From Clostridiales bacterium (lineage in GTDB: Bacteria > Bacillota > Clostridia > TANB77 > CAG-508): a stretch of 59,740 nt of DNA. The stretch spans positions 1 to 59,740 of the forward strand of contig DNVW01000018.1 in the NCBI GenBank assembly GCA_003507395.1, given 5' to 3'. A program made the translations under genes and the position numbers. The notes under the pieces are model-generated. The model searched no databases. It had not been told where the DNA came from and worked only from the letters and a program-made list of their open reading frames with translations. Positions 25,833 to 35,683 of the stretch are shown piece by piece; within the stretch, counting starts at the first letter, position 1; each line of letters starts with the position of its first letter.

Positions 25833-26714
25833 ATGGAAAAGCAAATCAAACTATTTTTAGAATTTTTAGAAAATGACAAAAGAGTATCAAAAAATACACT
25901 AGAATCATATAGAAGAGATATAATGCAATATGCAGATTATATAGAAGAAAATCATATGAACTACACTAAGATAGACAATGAAGAGATAGAAGAATATTTA
26001 GACTATTTGAAAGAAGAAGGAAAAAAAGCTTCAACAATATCAAGAAATTTAGCTTCTATTAGATCTTTTTATCAATATTTAATTAGAACTAAAAAAATAA
26101 AAAATGACCCTACAGAAAATATACAATCACCAAAAGTAGAAAAGAAAATTCCTAGTGTATTAACATCTCAAGAAGTAGAACTACTATTAGAACAACCTAA
26201 AAATGTGGACTTAAAAGGAATTAGAGATAAAGCAATGTTAGAATTTGCATATGCTACAGGAATGAGAGTGACAGAAATAATTTCTTTAAATATAGAAAAT
26301 GTAAACTTAGAGCAAGGATTTGTTATATGCAATACTGTTGGCAAAAAAAGAAATATACCATTAGGTTCTATTTCACTAAAAGCTTTGAAAGAATATGTTG
26401 AAAAGGCAAGACCTATATTAATAAAAGATGAAAGTGTAAAAGCATTATTTGTTAATGTAAATGGAAAAAGACTAACAAGACAAGGGTTCTGGAAAATAGT
26501 TAAATATTATAAAGAACAAGCACATATTTCAAAAGATATAACTCCACATGTATTAAGACATTCTTTTGCAACACATTTATTACAAAATGGTGCAGATTTA
26601 AAAGCAATACAAACAATATTAGGTCATTCAGATATATCTTCAACACAAGTATATATGCAATTTCAAGACCCAGCATTAAGAAATGTTTATAAAAAAGCTC
26701 ATCCAAGAGCATAA
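25833..26714 (+). CDS. xerD: tyrosine recombinase XerD
   Basis: XerD acts with XerC at dif to resolve chromosome dimers. The 293-residue protein has an N-terminal SAM-like core-binding domain (1-105) and a C-terminal catalytic domain with Arg145 (TGMRVTE), Lys in GKKRNIP, His239 and Arg242 (HVLRHS), His265 (LGHSD) and nucleophile Tyr274. The start at 25833 follows AGAAGGAG; the ORF's upstream ATG precedes that site. The solo position after spoIIM and before a terminator matches xerD of Bacillus rather than a mobile-element integrase. Confidence 0.93.
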   Translation: MEKQIKLFLEFLENDKRVSKNTLESYRRDIMQYADYIEENHMNYTKIDNEEIEEYLDYLKEEGKKASTISRNLASIRSFYQYLIRTKKIKNDPTENIQSPKVEKKIPSVLTSQEVELLLEQPKNVDLKGIRDKAMLEFAYATGMRVTEIISLNIENVNLEQGFVICNTVGKKRNIPLGSISLKALKEYVEKARPILIKDESVKALFVNVNGKRLTRQGFWKIVKYYKEQAHISKDITPHVLRHSFATHLLQNGADLKAIQTILGHSDISSTQVYMQFQDPALRNVYKKAHPRA

Positions 26715-26734
26715 GATAAATAAACTCTAGGCAA

Positions 26735-26763
26735 AAAAATACAACTTTGGGTTGTATTTTTTT
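26735..26763 (+). terminator. terminator after xerD
   Basis: Arms AAAAAATACAAC and GTTGTATTTTTT around a TTTGG loop. Confidence 0.8.
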
Positions 26764-26815
26764 CATTTATTGATATAATATTGTATAAATAATAATTGAA
26801 GGGGAGAGAACTCAT

Positions 26816-27958
26816 ATGATAAAAAGAGTAGCAATACTTGCTAATGGTGGAGATGTTTCAGGATTTAATGCTGTAATACGTGCAATCATAAAAACAGCAG
26901 AAAATAATAACATAGAATGTTTAGGATTTATAGATGGATATAGAGGATTATTACAAAACAATTTTGTACAACTTGCAACAGATGCTAGAGGGAATGCAAA
27001 AGGAATATTACCAAAAGGTGGTTCAATAATTGGGTCATCAACAAATGCAAATGTATTTAATTATCCTGTAGAAGAAAATGGAGAGAGAATATATAAGGAT
27101 TTATCAGATATATGTGTTGAAAACATAAAAAAGGACGAAATAGATTGTTTGTTTACTTTAGGAGGAGACGGAACTCAAAAATCTGCAAGAGACTTATCTC
27201 TAAAAGGAATAAATGTTATAGGAGTGCCAAAAACAATTGATAATGATGTTGCTTGTACAGAAATAACATTTGGATATAATACAGCAGTATCTGTTGCTGC
27301 AGAAGCAATAGATAGATTGCATACCACAGGAGAAACACATCATAGAATAATGGTATTAGAGGTTATGGGAAGGTATGCTGGATGGATAGCGTTAGAATCT
27401 GCAATAGCTGGAGGAGCAGATGTAGCACTTATTCCAGAAATACCATATGACATAAATAGTGCGGCAAGAAAAATTATAAATAGAAAAAATAGAGGAAAAT
27501 CATTTAGTATAGTAGTAGTTGCAGAAGGTGCAAAACCTATAAATGGAGATATTACAATAAGAGGCACAAGAGATAATGGCAAAGGAGTAGATAATACCAA
27601 ATTAGGTGGCGCAGGAGAAAAGGTAGCAAGACAATTAGAAGAATTAACAGGACTAGAAGCTAGATGCACAGTTTTAGGATATATGCAAAGAGGAGGAAGC
27701 CCAACAGCATTTGATAGAGTACTTTCAACAAAATATGGGGCAAAAGCAATGGAACTGGCAATAGAGGAAAAATTTAATGTATTAACAGTAATAAAAGATG
27801 GCAGATTAGACTATGTTTCTTTAGAAGATGTAGTAGGAAATAATAAAGAAATAGGAGCAGTTTCTGGAAATACAGCAGAAAGTAACATAAGAAGAGTAAA
27901 CTTAGATCACGATTTAGTAAAAACAGCTAGACACATAGGAATAAATTTAGGAGATTAA
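26816..27958 (+). CDS. 6-phosphofructokinase, group III-like
   Basis: Converts fructose 6-phosphate to fructose 1,6-bisphosphate in glycolysis. The 380-residue protein has ANGGDVSGFNAVIR, TLGGDGTQKSA, GVPKTIDNDV with the catalytic Asp, VMGRYAGWIAL and LGYMQRGGSPTAFDR. At the two positions that separate donors, it has Gly in GGDG (ATP-like) but Lys in PKTIDND (typical of PPi-dependent enzymes and group III ATP enzymes). So ATP dependence is likelier, but PPi use is not excluded. AAGGGGAGAG precedes the ATG. It is followed 24 bases later by argS. Confidence 0.92.
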   Translation: MIKRVAILANGGDVSGFNAVIRAIIKTAENNNIECLGFIDGYRGLLQNNFVQLATDARGNAKGILPKGGSIIGSSTNANVFNYPVEENGERIYKDLSDICVENIKKDEIDCLFTLGGDGTQKSARDLSLKGINVIGVPKTIDNDVACTEITFGYNTAVSVAAEAIDRLHTTGETHHRIMVLEVMGRYAGWIALESAIAGGADVALIPEIPYDINSAARKIINRKNRGKSFSIVVVAEGAKPINGDITIRGTRDNGKGVDNTKLGGAGEKVARQLEELTGLEARCTVLGYMQRGGSPTAFDRVLSTKYGAKAMELAIEEKFNVLTVIKDGRLDYVSLEDVVGNNKEIGAVSGNTAESNIRRVNLDHDLVKTARHIGINLGD

Positions 27959-27982
27959 AATATAAAAAAAGGGGAAATTAAC

Positions 27983-29692
27983 TTGGTAGATTTTAAAGAA
28001 ATTATAGCAAAAAAGATAGGAGAAATTAGTAACATAGATTCAAAGAATATATACGACTTTATAGAAACTCCGCCAAATAAAGAGATGGGAGATTATGCGT
28101 TCCCATGCTTTAAATTAGCGAAAGAATTAAAAAAAGCACCACAAATTATTGCAAATGACTTAAAAGAACAATTAGTATTTGAAAATAATGAGATTACAAA
28201 AATAGACATAGCAGGAGGATATTTGAATTTTTATGTTAATGAACAAATGCTTATTTCAACAGTTCTTAAAGAAATAGAGAAATCAAAGGAAAATTATGGC
28301 TCAAGTAATGTAGGACAAGGAAAAAATATAGTAATAGATTATTCTTCACCTAATATTGCTAAACCTTTCCACATTGGACATCTACGTACAACAGTAATAG
28401 GAAATAGTATATACAAAATATATAAATTCTTAGGATATAATTGCATAGGAGTAAACCATTTAGGAGACTGGGGAACACAGTTTGGAAAATTAATAGAAGG
28501 ATATAAAAGATGGGGAGAAGAGTACAATATAGAAGAAAATCCAATTGATGAGTTGACAAAAATTTATATAAGAATAAATAATCTTTGCAAAGAAGATGAA
28601 AGTGTACTAAATGATTGCAGAAATAATTTTAAAAAACTTGAAGATGGCGATGAATATTGTACCAAATTATGGAAAAAGTTTAGAGATTTGAGCATAAAAG
28701 AGTTTCAAAGAGTATATGACATGTTGGACATTCATTTTGATTCATTAAATGGTGAAGCATTTTATGCAGACAAAATGGCAGAAGTTGTACAAATACTAGA
28801 AAAAACAGGTAAATTAGTAGAATCTGAAGGGGCAAGAATAATAGATTTATCAGATAAAAATATGGCACCTTGTATAATAGGAAAGACAAATGGTTCTACA
28901 ACATATGCAACACGTGATTTAGCTGCTATAATGTATAGAGCAAGAGAATATGATTATGACAAAAATATATATGTAACCTCTTATGAGCAAATTTTACATT
29001 TTAAGCAAGTATTTGAAGTAGCAAAACTACTAGGATTAGATGAAAAGTATACAGATAATCTAATACATGTACCTTTTGGAATGATTCAGTCAAAAGATGG
29101 TAGAATGTCTACAAGAGAAGGAAATGTAATAAAATTGGAAGATTTACTAAATGAAGCAGTCTCAAGAGTAGAAACAATTATAGATGCAAAAAATCCAAAC
29201 TTGGAAGACAAAAAAGAAATAGCAAAGAAAATAGGAATAGGTGCAGTAATATTTAATGACTTATATAATAGCAGAATAAAAGATGAAGTATTTGATTGGG
29301 ATACAATGTTAAACTTTAATGGAGAGACAGGACCATATATACAATATATATATGTAAGGACAAAAAGTGTATTAGATAAGTCAGGTTATGTTCCAAAATT
29401 AGAAAGTATAAATTTCGAGAAATTACAAGATAAAAAGTCTTTAGAAATTGTAAAACTAATTTACAATTTTGGAGAAATTGTAAAACAGGCTGCTGAAAAG
29501 TATGAACCATACATATTAGCTAGGTATCTAATAAGTCTAGCACAAGCTTTTAGTAGTTTTTATAATGAAAATAAGATAATAGGAGAAGACCAACAAGTTC
29601 AAGATGCACGATTATATTTAACATATGCAACAGGATTAGTATTAGAAAAAGGTGCAAATTTATTAGGAATAAAAATGCCACAAAAAATGTAA
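27983..29692 (+). CDS. argS: arginyl-tRNA synthetase
   Basis: Class I synthetase for tRNA-Arg. The 569-residue protein has the N-terminal additional domain, the HIGH motif HIGHLRT (130-136), GVNHLGDWGTQFGKLI, the KMSKS-equivalent RMSTREG (374-380, lacking the lysines, as is normal for ArgRS) and the DALR anticodon-binding end. It starts with TTG, supported by AGGGGAAA at normal spacing and by the lack of a nearby ATG. Located 24 bases after pfk and 16 bases before the PF06541 paralogue. Confidence 0.95.
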   Translation: MVDFKEIIAKKIGEISNIDSKNIYDFIETPPNKEMGDYAFPCFKLAKELKKAPQIIANDLKEQLVFENNEITKIDIAGGYLNFYVNEQMLISTVLKEIEKSKENYGSSNVGQGKNIVIDYSSPNIAKPFHIGHLRTTVIGNSIYKIYKFLGYNCIGVNHLGDWGTQFGKLIEGYKRWGEEYNIEENPIDELTKIYIRINNLCKEDESVLNDCRNNFKKLEDGDEYCTKLWKKFRDLSIKEFQRVYDMLDIHFDSLNGEAFYADKMAEVVQILEKTGKLVESEGARIIDLSDKNMAPCIIGKTNGSTTYATRDLAAIMYRAREYDYDKNIYVTSYEQILHFKQVFEVAKLLGLDEKYTDNLIHVPFGMIQSKDGRMSTREGNVIKLEDLLNEAVSRVETIIDAKNPNLEDKKEIAKKIGIGAVIFNDLYNSRIKDEVFDWDTMLNFNGETGPYIQYIYVRTKSVLDKSGYVPKLESINFEKLQDKKSLEIVKLIYNFGEIVKQAAEKYEPYILARYLISLAQAFSSFYNENKIIGEDQQVQDARLYLTYATGLVLEKGANLLGIKMPQKM

Positions 29693-29708
29693 TTTTAAAG
29701 GAGTAATA

Positions 29709-30530
29709 ATGCAAGCAGAAACCAAAATAGAAGAAAAAAATATAAAAAAATTTACACTAACCACTTTATTGGCATATTTCATAATTTATAGCGTAGTTGG
29801 ATTTGTTATAGAAACGATATTTGGATTGTTAACAAAAGGGGTTTTAGAAAGTAGAAAGAGTTTTATTTTAGGGCCATTTTGCTCAATCTATGGACTTGGT
29901 GCAGTAGTAATGATTGTAGCATTACAAAAGTTCAATAAAAATAATTATACATTATTTTTGGGAGGATTTTTAGTAGGTTCAATTATAGAATATTTAATAA
30001 GCTTAATAGGAGAAGCATTGTTTCATATGGTATGGTGGGATTATTCTGACATGGCTTTTAATATCAATGGAAGAATATGTATTGCTTATTCTATGTTTTG
30101 GGGAATTTTAGCAATTTACTTAATGAAGCATTTTAACCCTAAAGTTGATAAATTTTTAGCAAAATTTTCAGATAAGCAGTTAAAAACAGTAGTTACTATA
30201 ATTATGATTTTTCTTATAATAGATATGATAATCACAGGAATAGGATTAAAAGTATTTTTTATGAGACTTATAAATGAAAACAAATTAGAATTAAATGTTG
30301 AAGAAAAATACATAGAAAGATATGTAGGCAAATATGAAAAAATGCCAATGAAAGAATTGGCAGATAAAGTATTTTCAAATAAATTAATGTTAAGGACCTT
30401 CCCAAATCTTAAAATTACAAATAAAGATGGTAATATTGTTCTAATTAGAGATGTATTAAGTGATATAAAACCATATTATTTAAAAATATTTACACCTAAA
30501 ACAATTGACAAAGTAGGTGCAACAGAATAA
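29709..30530 (+). CDS. PF06541-type membrane protein (putative ABC transporter permease), intact paralogue
   Basis: The 273-residue protein has five or six membrane segments and the family core: SVVGFVIETIFGLLTKG, FILGPFCSIYGLGAV, MVWWDYSDMAFNINGRICIAY. It is an intact relative of the frameshifted gene at 20157. The C-terminal 90 residues are cytoplasmic and basic. Despite the database label permease, no ATPase partner is encoded next to it and its transport role is unproven. AAAGGAG precedes the ATG, 16 bases after argS, so it is probably co-transcribed with argS. Confidence 0.82.
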   Translation: MQAETKIEEKNIKKFTLTTLLAYFIIYSVVGFVIETIFGLLTKGVLESRKSFILGPFCSIYGLGAVVMIVALQKFNKNNYTLFLGGFLVGSIIEYLISLIGEALFHMVWWDYSDMAFNINGRICIAYSMFWGILAIYLMKHFNPKVDKFLAKFSDKQLKTVVTIIMIFLIIDMIITGIGLKVFFMRLINENKLELNVEEKYIERYVGKYEKMPMKELADKVFSNKLMLRTFPNLKITNKDGNIVLIRDVLSDIKPYYLKIFTPKTIDKVGATE

Positions 30531-30579
30531 TATATAGTATAATAAACAATCTTAGATACAAGAAAGGAATGTGGAAAAA

Positions 30580-31944
30580 ATGAGAAAATATTTTGGAACA
30601 GATGGAATAAGAAGAATCGCAAATACAGAGCTTTCTCCAGAATTAGTATATAGAGTTGCAAAGGCTGGTGCATATGTTTTGTCAAAGCATACAAATCATA
30701 CACCAACAATATTAATAGGAAGAGATACAAGAATTTCAGGCACATTAATAGAAAGCGCTATGGTGGCAGGTTTTTTAAGCTATGGAGCTAATGTGAAAAT
30801 GTTGGGAGTAATGCCAACACCAGGAGTAGCATATTTAACAAAGAAATTAAAGGCAGATGCCAGTGTTGTAATTTCTGCTTCTCATAATACATACGAATTT
30901 AATGGAGTTAAATATTTCAGTAATAAAGGAATGAAAATACCAGATGATATAGAAGAAGAAATAGAAGAAATAATGGATTCAGATAAATTAACAGATTTTA
31001 CAGCTGTAAAGGACAAAATCGGAGTTTCGGAAATAAGAACAGACTTATTAGATGAATATGTATATTTCTTTAGAAAAAATTTTGAGGAGGATTTTGAAAA
31101 CTACGAAAAAGATAATTTTGTAGTAGCTTTGGATACAGCAAATGGAGCGACATCTGTTGTTGCAGAAAAAGTATTTACAGCTTTAGGGATTAAACACTAT
31201 ATATTGAATAATACACCAAATGGAATAAATATAAACGAAAATTGTGGTTCTACACATTTAGATGTATTAAAAAAATATGTTGTGGAAAATAAGTGCAATT
31301 TAGGTATAGCTTATGATGGTGATGGAGACAGATGCTTAGCTGTTGATGAAAATGGAGAAGAAATTGATGGAGACAAACTAATAGCAATTATTTCTAATTA
31401 TTTAAAAGAAAAGGGAAAACTTGCTAATAATACAATAGTAGCAACAGTAATGAGTAATTTAGGATTAAAAAAATATGCCGAAAATAATGGAATAACAATT
31501 AAGCAAACAAAAGTTGGAGATAGATATGTATTAGAGGAAATGCTAAAAAATGGATATAATGTAGGAGGAGAGCAGTCAGGACACGTTATTTTATTAGACT
31601 ATAATCCAACTGGAGATGGAATATTAACTTCATTAATGCTAATAAAAATAATGTTGGAAAAGAAAAAATCAGCTTCTGAATTGTGTAAGATAATTAAAAT
31701 GTATCCTCAAGTACTTGTAAATGCTAAAGTTAGTGCAGAAAAGAAAAAAGATTATGAAAATGATGAAGAAATTCAAAAAGCAATAAAAGAATTAGAAGAA
31801 GAATTTTCTGGTAATGGAAGAGTATTAATTAGACCTTCAGGAACAGAACCCGTAATAAGAGTTATGCTAGAAGGAGAAGACCAAGCATATTTACAAACAA
31901 GAGCTGAAAATCTTGCAAAGTTAATTGAGAAAAAATTGAAATAA
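30580..31944 (+). CDS. glmM: phosphoglucosamine mutase
   Basis: GlmM converts glucosamine 6-phosphate to glucosamine 1-phosphate for UDP-GlcNAc and cell-wall synthesis. The 454-residue protein starts MRKYFGTDGIR, has the phosphoserine loop SASHN with Ser101, the metal site YDGDGDRCLAVD, GGEQSGHVI for sugar binding and RPSGTEPVIRVM for phosphate binding. The start at 30580 gives the family's conserved N-terminus; a GTG at 30571 lies too close to AAAGGA. Length is standard. Confidence 0.95.
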   Translation: MRKYFGTDGIRRIANTELSPELVYRVAKAGAYVLSKHTNHTPTILIGRDTRISGTLIESAMVAGFLSYGANVKMLGVMPTPGVAYLTKKLKADASVVISASHNTYEFNGVKYFSNKGMKIPDDIEEEIEEIMDSDKLTDFTAVKDKIGVSEIRTDLLDEYVYFFRKNFEEDFENYEKDNFVVALDTANGATSVVAEKVFTALGIKHYILNNTPNGININENCGSTHLDVLKKYVVENKCNLGIAYDGDGDRCLAVDENGEEIDGDKLIAIISNYLKEKGKLANNTIVATVMSNLGLKKYAENNGITIKQTKVGDRYVLEEMLKNGYNVGGEQSGHVILLDYNPTGDGILTSLMLIKIMLEKKKSASELCKIIKMYPQVLVNAKVSAEKKKDYENDEEIQKAIKELEEEFSGNGRVLIRPSGTEPVIRVMLEGEDQAYLQTRAENLAKLIEKKLK

Positions 31945-31963
31945 TATTAAGGAGTAAATAAAA

Positions 31964-32317
31964 ATGCCAACGATAAATTTTACAAAGCCACTAATGATTG
32001 CATTAGCGCTAATAATATATATAGTGCTAGTGCAGATTGCAAATAAAAAAAGAAAAAGTATAATAATAGCACTAATGTTGTTTACATCTTTAATGATACT
32101 TATTTTTCAATCAGCAGAATATATATTGTTAAGTCCAGACACAGCAGAAGAAGTTAAAAAGACATTAACATATTCTATTATGGGAGATATGTTTTTTATA
32201 TACTTGTCTTTCATATCATATTTATACTTAGATAAAAAATTCGAGAAATTAAAAACTAATAAGCCTAAAAAAAATAAAAACAATAAAGACTTAGACTGGT
32301 TTTGGAGTAAAACATAG
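31964..32317 (+). CDS. small membrane protein of unknown function
   Basis: A 117-residue protein with three hydrophobic segments (about 10-27, 33-53, 73-93) and a very basic, Lys/Asn-rich C-terminal tail ending DLDWFWSKT. No known domain is apparent. It lies between glmM (19 bases) and metG (11 bases), so it is almost certainly part of the same operon, but nothing in the sequence gives a function. Confidence 0.7.
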   Translation: MPTINFTKPLMIALALIIYIVLVQIANKKRKSIIIALMLFTSLMILIFQSAEYILLSPDTAEEVKKTLTYSIMGDMFFIYLSFISYLYLDKKFEKLKTNKPKKNKNNKDLDWFWSKT

Positions 32318-32328
32318 GGGGAAGAATA

Positions 32329-33894
32329 ATGGAAAAATTTTATATAACTACACCAATATACTATCCAAGTGGTAATTTCCACATAGGTACAGCATATACT
32401 ACAGTTCTAGCAGATACCATAAAAAAATATAAACAAGCTAGAGGATATGATGCAAGACTTTTAACAGGCATGGATGAACATGGACAAAAAATTCAAGATG
32501 TGGCAATAGAAAAAGGCATGACACCACAAGAACATGTGGACGAAATGGCAGGACGTGCAAAAAAATTATGGAAATTAATGAAAATAGATTATGACGATTT
32601 TATTAGAACAACAGAACCAAGACACACAAAAATAGTGGAAAAAGTTTTTAATATGTTAATGGAAAAAGGAGATATATACCTTTCAGAGTATGAAGGGTGG
32701 TATTGTAAACCTTGTGAAACTTATTTTACACAAACCCAGTTAGTAGATGGAAAATGTCCAGATTGTAATAGAGAAGTAACAAAAATGAAAGAGGAAGCAT
32801 ACTTCTTTAATATGAAAAAATATTCGGATAGACTTATTAAATTTTATGAAGAAAATCCAAGTTTTATTGTTCCAGAGTTTAGAAAAAATGAATTATTTAA
32901 TAATTTTTTAATACCAGGATTAGAAGATTTATGTGTAAGTCGTACAAGTTTCGATTGGGGAGTAAAAGTAAAGAAAAATCCAAAACATGTTGTTTATGTT
33001 TGGCTTGATGCATTAATTAACTATATTACGTCTCTAGGGTATATGTCAGAAGATGATTCTTTAATGAAGAAATATTGGCCAGCAGATTTGCAAATAGTAG
33101 GAAAAGACATAATAAGATTTCATGGATTATATTGGCCTATATTCTTAATGGCATTAGATTTACCACTACCTAAGCAAATATATGCACATGGATGGCTTCT
33201 GATGAAAGATGGAAGAATGTCAAAGTCAAAAGGAAATGTGGTATACCCTGAAGACATAATAGAAAAATATGGGTTGGATTCATTAAAATATTATCTATTA
33301 AGAGAATTAACTTGGGGACAAGATGCTTTGTTTACACCAGAAGGTTTTGTAGAAAGATTTAATTCTGATTTATGTAATGACTTAGGAAATTTATTAAATA
33401 GAACTATAGGAATGATAAACAAATATTTTAATGGAACTGTAGTAAAATACCCAAATGTAATATCAGAGATAGATAAAAGTTTAGAAGAAGTAACAAATGA
33501 ATATATAGAAAAAATAGAAAAAGAATATGATACTTATCATTTAAGCAATGTTATTACAGAAACATGGGGACTAATAGCTAGGACAAACAAGTATATAGAT
33601 GAAACAACACCATGGGTACTTGCAAAAGAGGAAAAAACAGAGGAACTAAAATCTGTTATGTATCATTTGGTAGAAAATCTAAGAAAAATAGCAATTTTAA
33701 TATCTCCTTATATGAAAGATACATCAGATAAAATATTTACACAATTAAATATATCGGATAGTTTGAAAACATGGGATAGCTTAAAAGACAATACATTAAT
33801 TACTAATTTAAAAGTAACAGATAAACCAGAAGTACTTTTTGCAAGACTAGATGTAGCAGATGAAATAGAATACATTAAGAGTATAATGAAATAA
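32329..33894 (+). CDS. metG: methionyl-tRNA synthetase
   Basis: Class I synthetase charging both initiator and elongator tRNA-Met. The 521-residue protein has TTPIYYPSGNFHIGT (HIGH at 18-21), a zinc knuckle of the CxxC...CxxC type (CKPCETYF ... CPDC), LTGMDEHGQKIQ, and RMSKSKGN (KMSKS motif at 297-301 region). It lacks the C-terminal Trbp111-like dimerisation domain of longer MetRS forms, a known short variant. GGGGGAAG precedes the ATG. Followed by tmk and an L,D-transpeptidase gene. Confidence 0.95.
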   Translation: MEKFYITTPIYYPSGNFHIGTAYTTVLADTIKKYKQARGYDARLLTGMDEHGQKIQDVAIEKGMTPQEHVDEMAGRAKKLWKLMKIDYDDFIRTTEPRHTKIVEKVFNMLMEKGDIYLSEYEGWYCKPCETYFTQTQLVDGKCPDCNREVTKMKEEAYFFNMKKYSDRLIKFYEENPSFIVPEFRKNELFNNFLIPGLEDLCVSRTSFDWGVKVKKNPKHVVYVWLDALINYITSLGYMSEDDSLMKKYWPADLQIVGKDIIRFHGLYWPIFLMALDLPLPKQIYAHGWLLMKDGRMSKSKGNVVYPEDIIEKYGLDSLKYYLLRELTWGQDALFTPEGFVERFNSDLCNDLGNLLNRTIGMINKYFNGTVVKYPNVISEIDKSLEEVTNEYIEKIEKEYDTYHLSNVITETWGLIARTNKYIDETTPWVLAKEEKTEELKSVMYHLVENLRKIAILISPYMKDTSDKIFTQLNISDSLKTWDSLKDNTLITNLKVTDKPEVLFARLDVADEIEYIKSIMK

Positions 33895-33920
33895 ATATTG
33901 TAAAAAAGGATGTAATAAAC

Positions 33921-34601
33921 ATGGGAAAATTATTTGTAATAGATGGAACAGATGGAAGCGGAAAGCAAACTCAACTAGAAAGATTAAAAAACAAATTTGA
34001 AGAAAACGGAATAGCTTATAAATTAGTAAGTTTCCCAAATTATAATAGTCCATCATCTTCATTAGTAAAAATGTATTTATCTGGAGAATTTGGAGAAAAT
34101 GCAAAAGATGTAAGCCCATATATAGCTTCTACATTTTTTGCGGCAGATAGATATGCAACATATAAAAAAGATTATGAAGAATATTATAAAAATGGTGGAA
34201 TAATTCTTGCAGATAGATATACAACAGCTAATATGGTACATCAAGCAGGAAAAATATCAGATAAAAATGAAAGAGAAAAATTTTTAGACTGGCTTTGGGA
34301 CTTTGAGTTTAATTTATATGGCTTACCAATTCCAACAGAAGTATTCTTTCTAAAAATGCCACCAAATAAGTCATTAGAATTAATGAAAAAAAGAGAAAAC
34401 AAATTTACTCATGAAGCTCAAAAAGATATTCACGAAAGGGATGCAAAACATATTGAAGATAGCTACAATGCAGCTTGTGAAGTTGCAAAAAAATATAATT
34501 GGTACACAGTAGAATGTGTAAAAAATAATGAAATAAGGTCTATAGAAGATATACACAAAGAAATATATGAAGAAATCAATAAAATATTGGGAGAAAACTA
34601 A
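33921..34601 (+). CDS. tmk: thymidylate kinase
   Basis: Phosphorylates dTMP to dTDP. The 226-residue protein has the P-loop FVIDGTDGSGKQTQ, the DRY motif in ILADRYTTANMVHQ and an ERD-containing lid-like region. The GKQT P-loop variant differs from the commoner GKTT or GKST but keeps the lysine. It lies 26 bases after metG and shares one base with the next gene (TAATG). An unrelated P-loop kinase is encoded at 14335. Confidence 0.92.
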   Translation: MGKLFVIDGTDGSGKQTQLERLKNKFEENGIAYKLVSFPNYNSPSSSLVKMYLSGEFGENAKDVSPYIASTFFAADRYATYKKDYEEYYKNGGIILADRYTTANMVHQAGKISDKNEREKFLDWLWDFEFNLYGLPIPTEVFFLKMPPNKSLELMKKRENKFTHEAQKDIHERDAKHIEDSYNAACEVAKKYNWYTVECVKNNEIRSIEDIHKEIYEEINKILGEN

Positions 34602-35593
34602 TGATTAGTCAAAATGATAAAAAAATAAAAATTATTTTAATTGCAATAATTGTAATATTATTAATACTTATTTCAGCAGAGGTAGTTTATATTATTAAAA
34701 AAAGTAAAACAGTTAACACAGCAAAAGGTAGATTAGAACAAAATAGAACAATAGAAACAAGTGCAATACCAGACAATACTGAAATAAACAACATAACAGA
34801 GGAAAACAAAATTACAGAAGAAAATAAAATAGAGGAAAATAAAGTAGAAGAGAATGAAACCGACACAACTCAAAAAAATAATAATACAACAAGTGGAACA
34901 AGATATAAATTAGAAATTAATTGTCAGCAAAATGTTATAAATGTTTATGAAAAAGATATAAATGGAAAATATACAAAATGTATAAAAGCAATGCCATGCT
35001 CTACAGGATACGCGACACCTACAAGTGGTACATATTATTTAAAAAAATATGCAGGATGGGAATGGAAAGGTTTATTTGGAGATGTATATGGACAATATAC
35101 TACACAAGTAACTGGGAACATATTATTACATTCTGTACCATACACAAGAAAATATGACAAATCTAGTTTGGAATATTGGGAATATGATAAATTAGGAACG
35201 GCAGCTTCAATAGGATGTATAAGACTTAATGTGGCAAATGCAAGATGGATATTTTATAATTGTGAAGCAGGAACACCAGTTACCTTTTATATGGATTCAA
35301 ATCCAGGACCATTAGGAAAGCCAGCAAGTCAAAAAATATCTTCGCAAACAGAATATAGAGGATGGGACCCAACAGATCCAGATCCCAAAAATCCTTGGAA
35401 CAATTATAATAAACCAACTCCACCAAAAGAAGATGAAAAAAATATTATAGAAAATGCAATACCAGACAATAATGAAATAGAAAATGATGTAAATGGAGTG
35501 GAAGACAACATAATTGAAAATGATATAGGGGAACTAGAAAACAATGTAGTTGAGAATGATATAAATGAAGTTGAAAATAATACTATACAATAG
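34601..35593 (+). CDS. membrane-anchored L,D-transpeptidase (YkuD domain)
   Basis: L,D-transpeptidases form 3-3 peptidoglycan crosslinks or anchor proteins. The 330-residue protein has one N-terminal membrane helix (10-32), an Asn/Glu-rich linker with short repeats (ITEENKI, EENKVEEN), a YkuD domain (about 100-245) with His177 (LLHSVPY) and nucleophile Cys206 in SIGCIRLN, and a Pro-rich then acidic tail with ENDI/ENNV repeats. The acidic C-terminal repeats are unusual and low-complexity. It acts outside the membrane. Start overlaps the tmk stop by one base. Confidence 0.9.
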   Translation: MISQNDKKIKIILIAIIVILLILISAEVVYIIKKSKTVNTAKGRLEQNRTIETSAIPDNTEINNITEENKITEENKIEENKVEENETDTTQKNNNTTSGTRYKLEINCQQNVINVYEKDINGKYTKCIKAMPCSTGYATPTSGTYYLKKYAGWEWKGLFGDVYGQYTTQVTGNILLHSVPYTRKYDKSSLEYWEYDKLGTAASIGCIRLNVANARWIFYNCEAGTPVTFYMDSNPGPLGKPASQKISSQTEYRGWDPTDPDPKNPWNNYNKPTPPKEDEKNIIENAIPDNNEIENDVNGVEDNIIENDIGELENNVVENDINEVENNTIQ

Positions 35594-35636
35594 TAAAATA
35601 CGAGAAAATATCTACAAAACCGTTGTGGCTACTTTA

Positions 35637-35674
35637 CAAAAATGGGCGACTAGCAGTCGCTCATTTTTGTACCT
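35637..35674. terminator. bidirectional terminator between L,D-transpeptidase and M23 genes
   Basis: Arms ACAAAAATGGGCGAC and GTCGCTCATTTTTGT around TAGCA, between convergent genes. Confidence 0.8.
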
Positions 35675-35683
35675 TTACATATT

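Noticed and set aside
25833..26714. xerD as a mobile-element integrase
   Set aside because: Context (spoIIM neighbour, own terminator), size and motifs match chromosomal XerD; no attachment-site repeats or phage genes are present.
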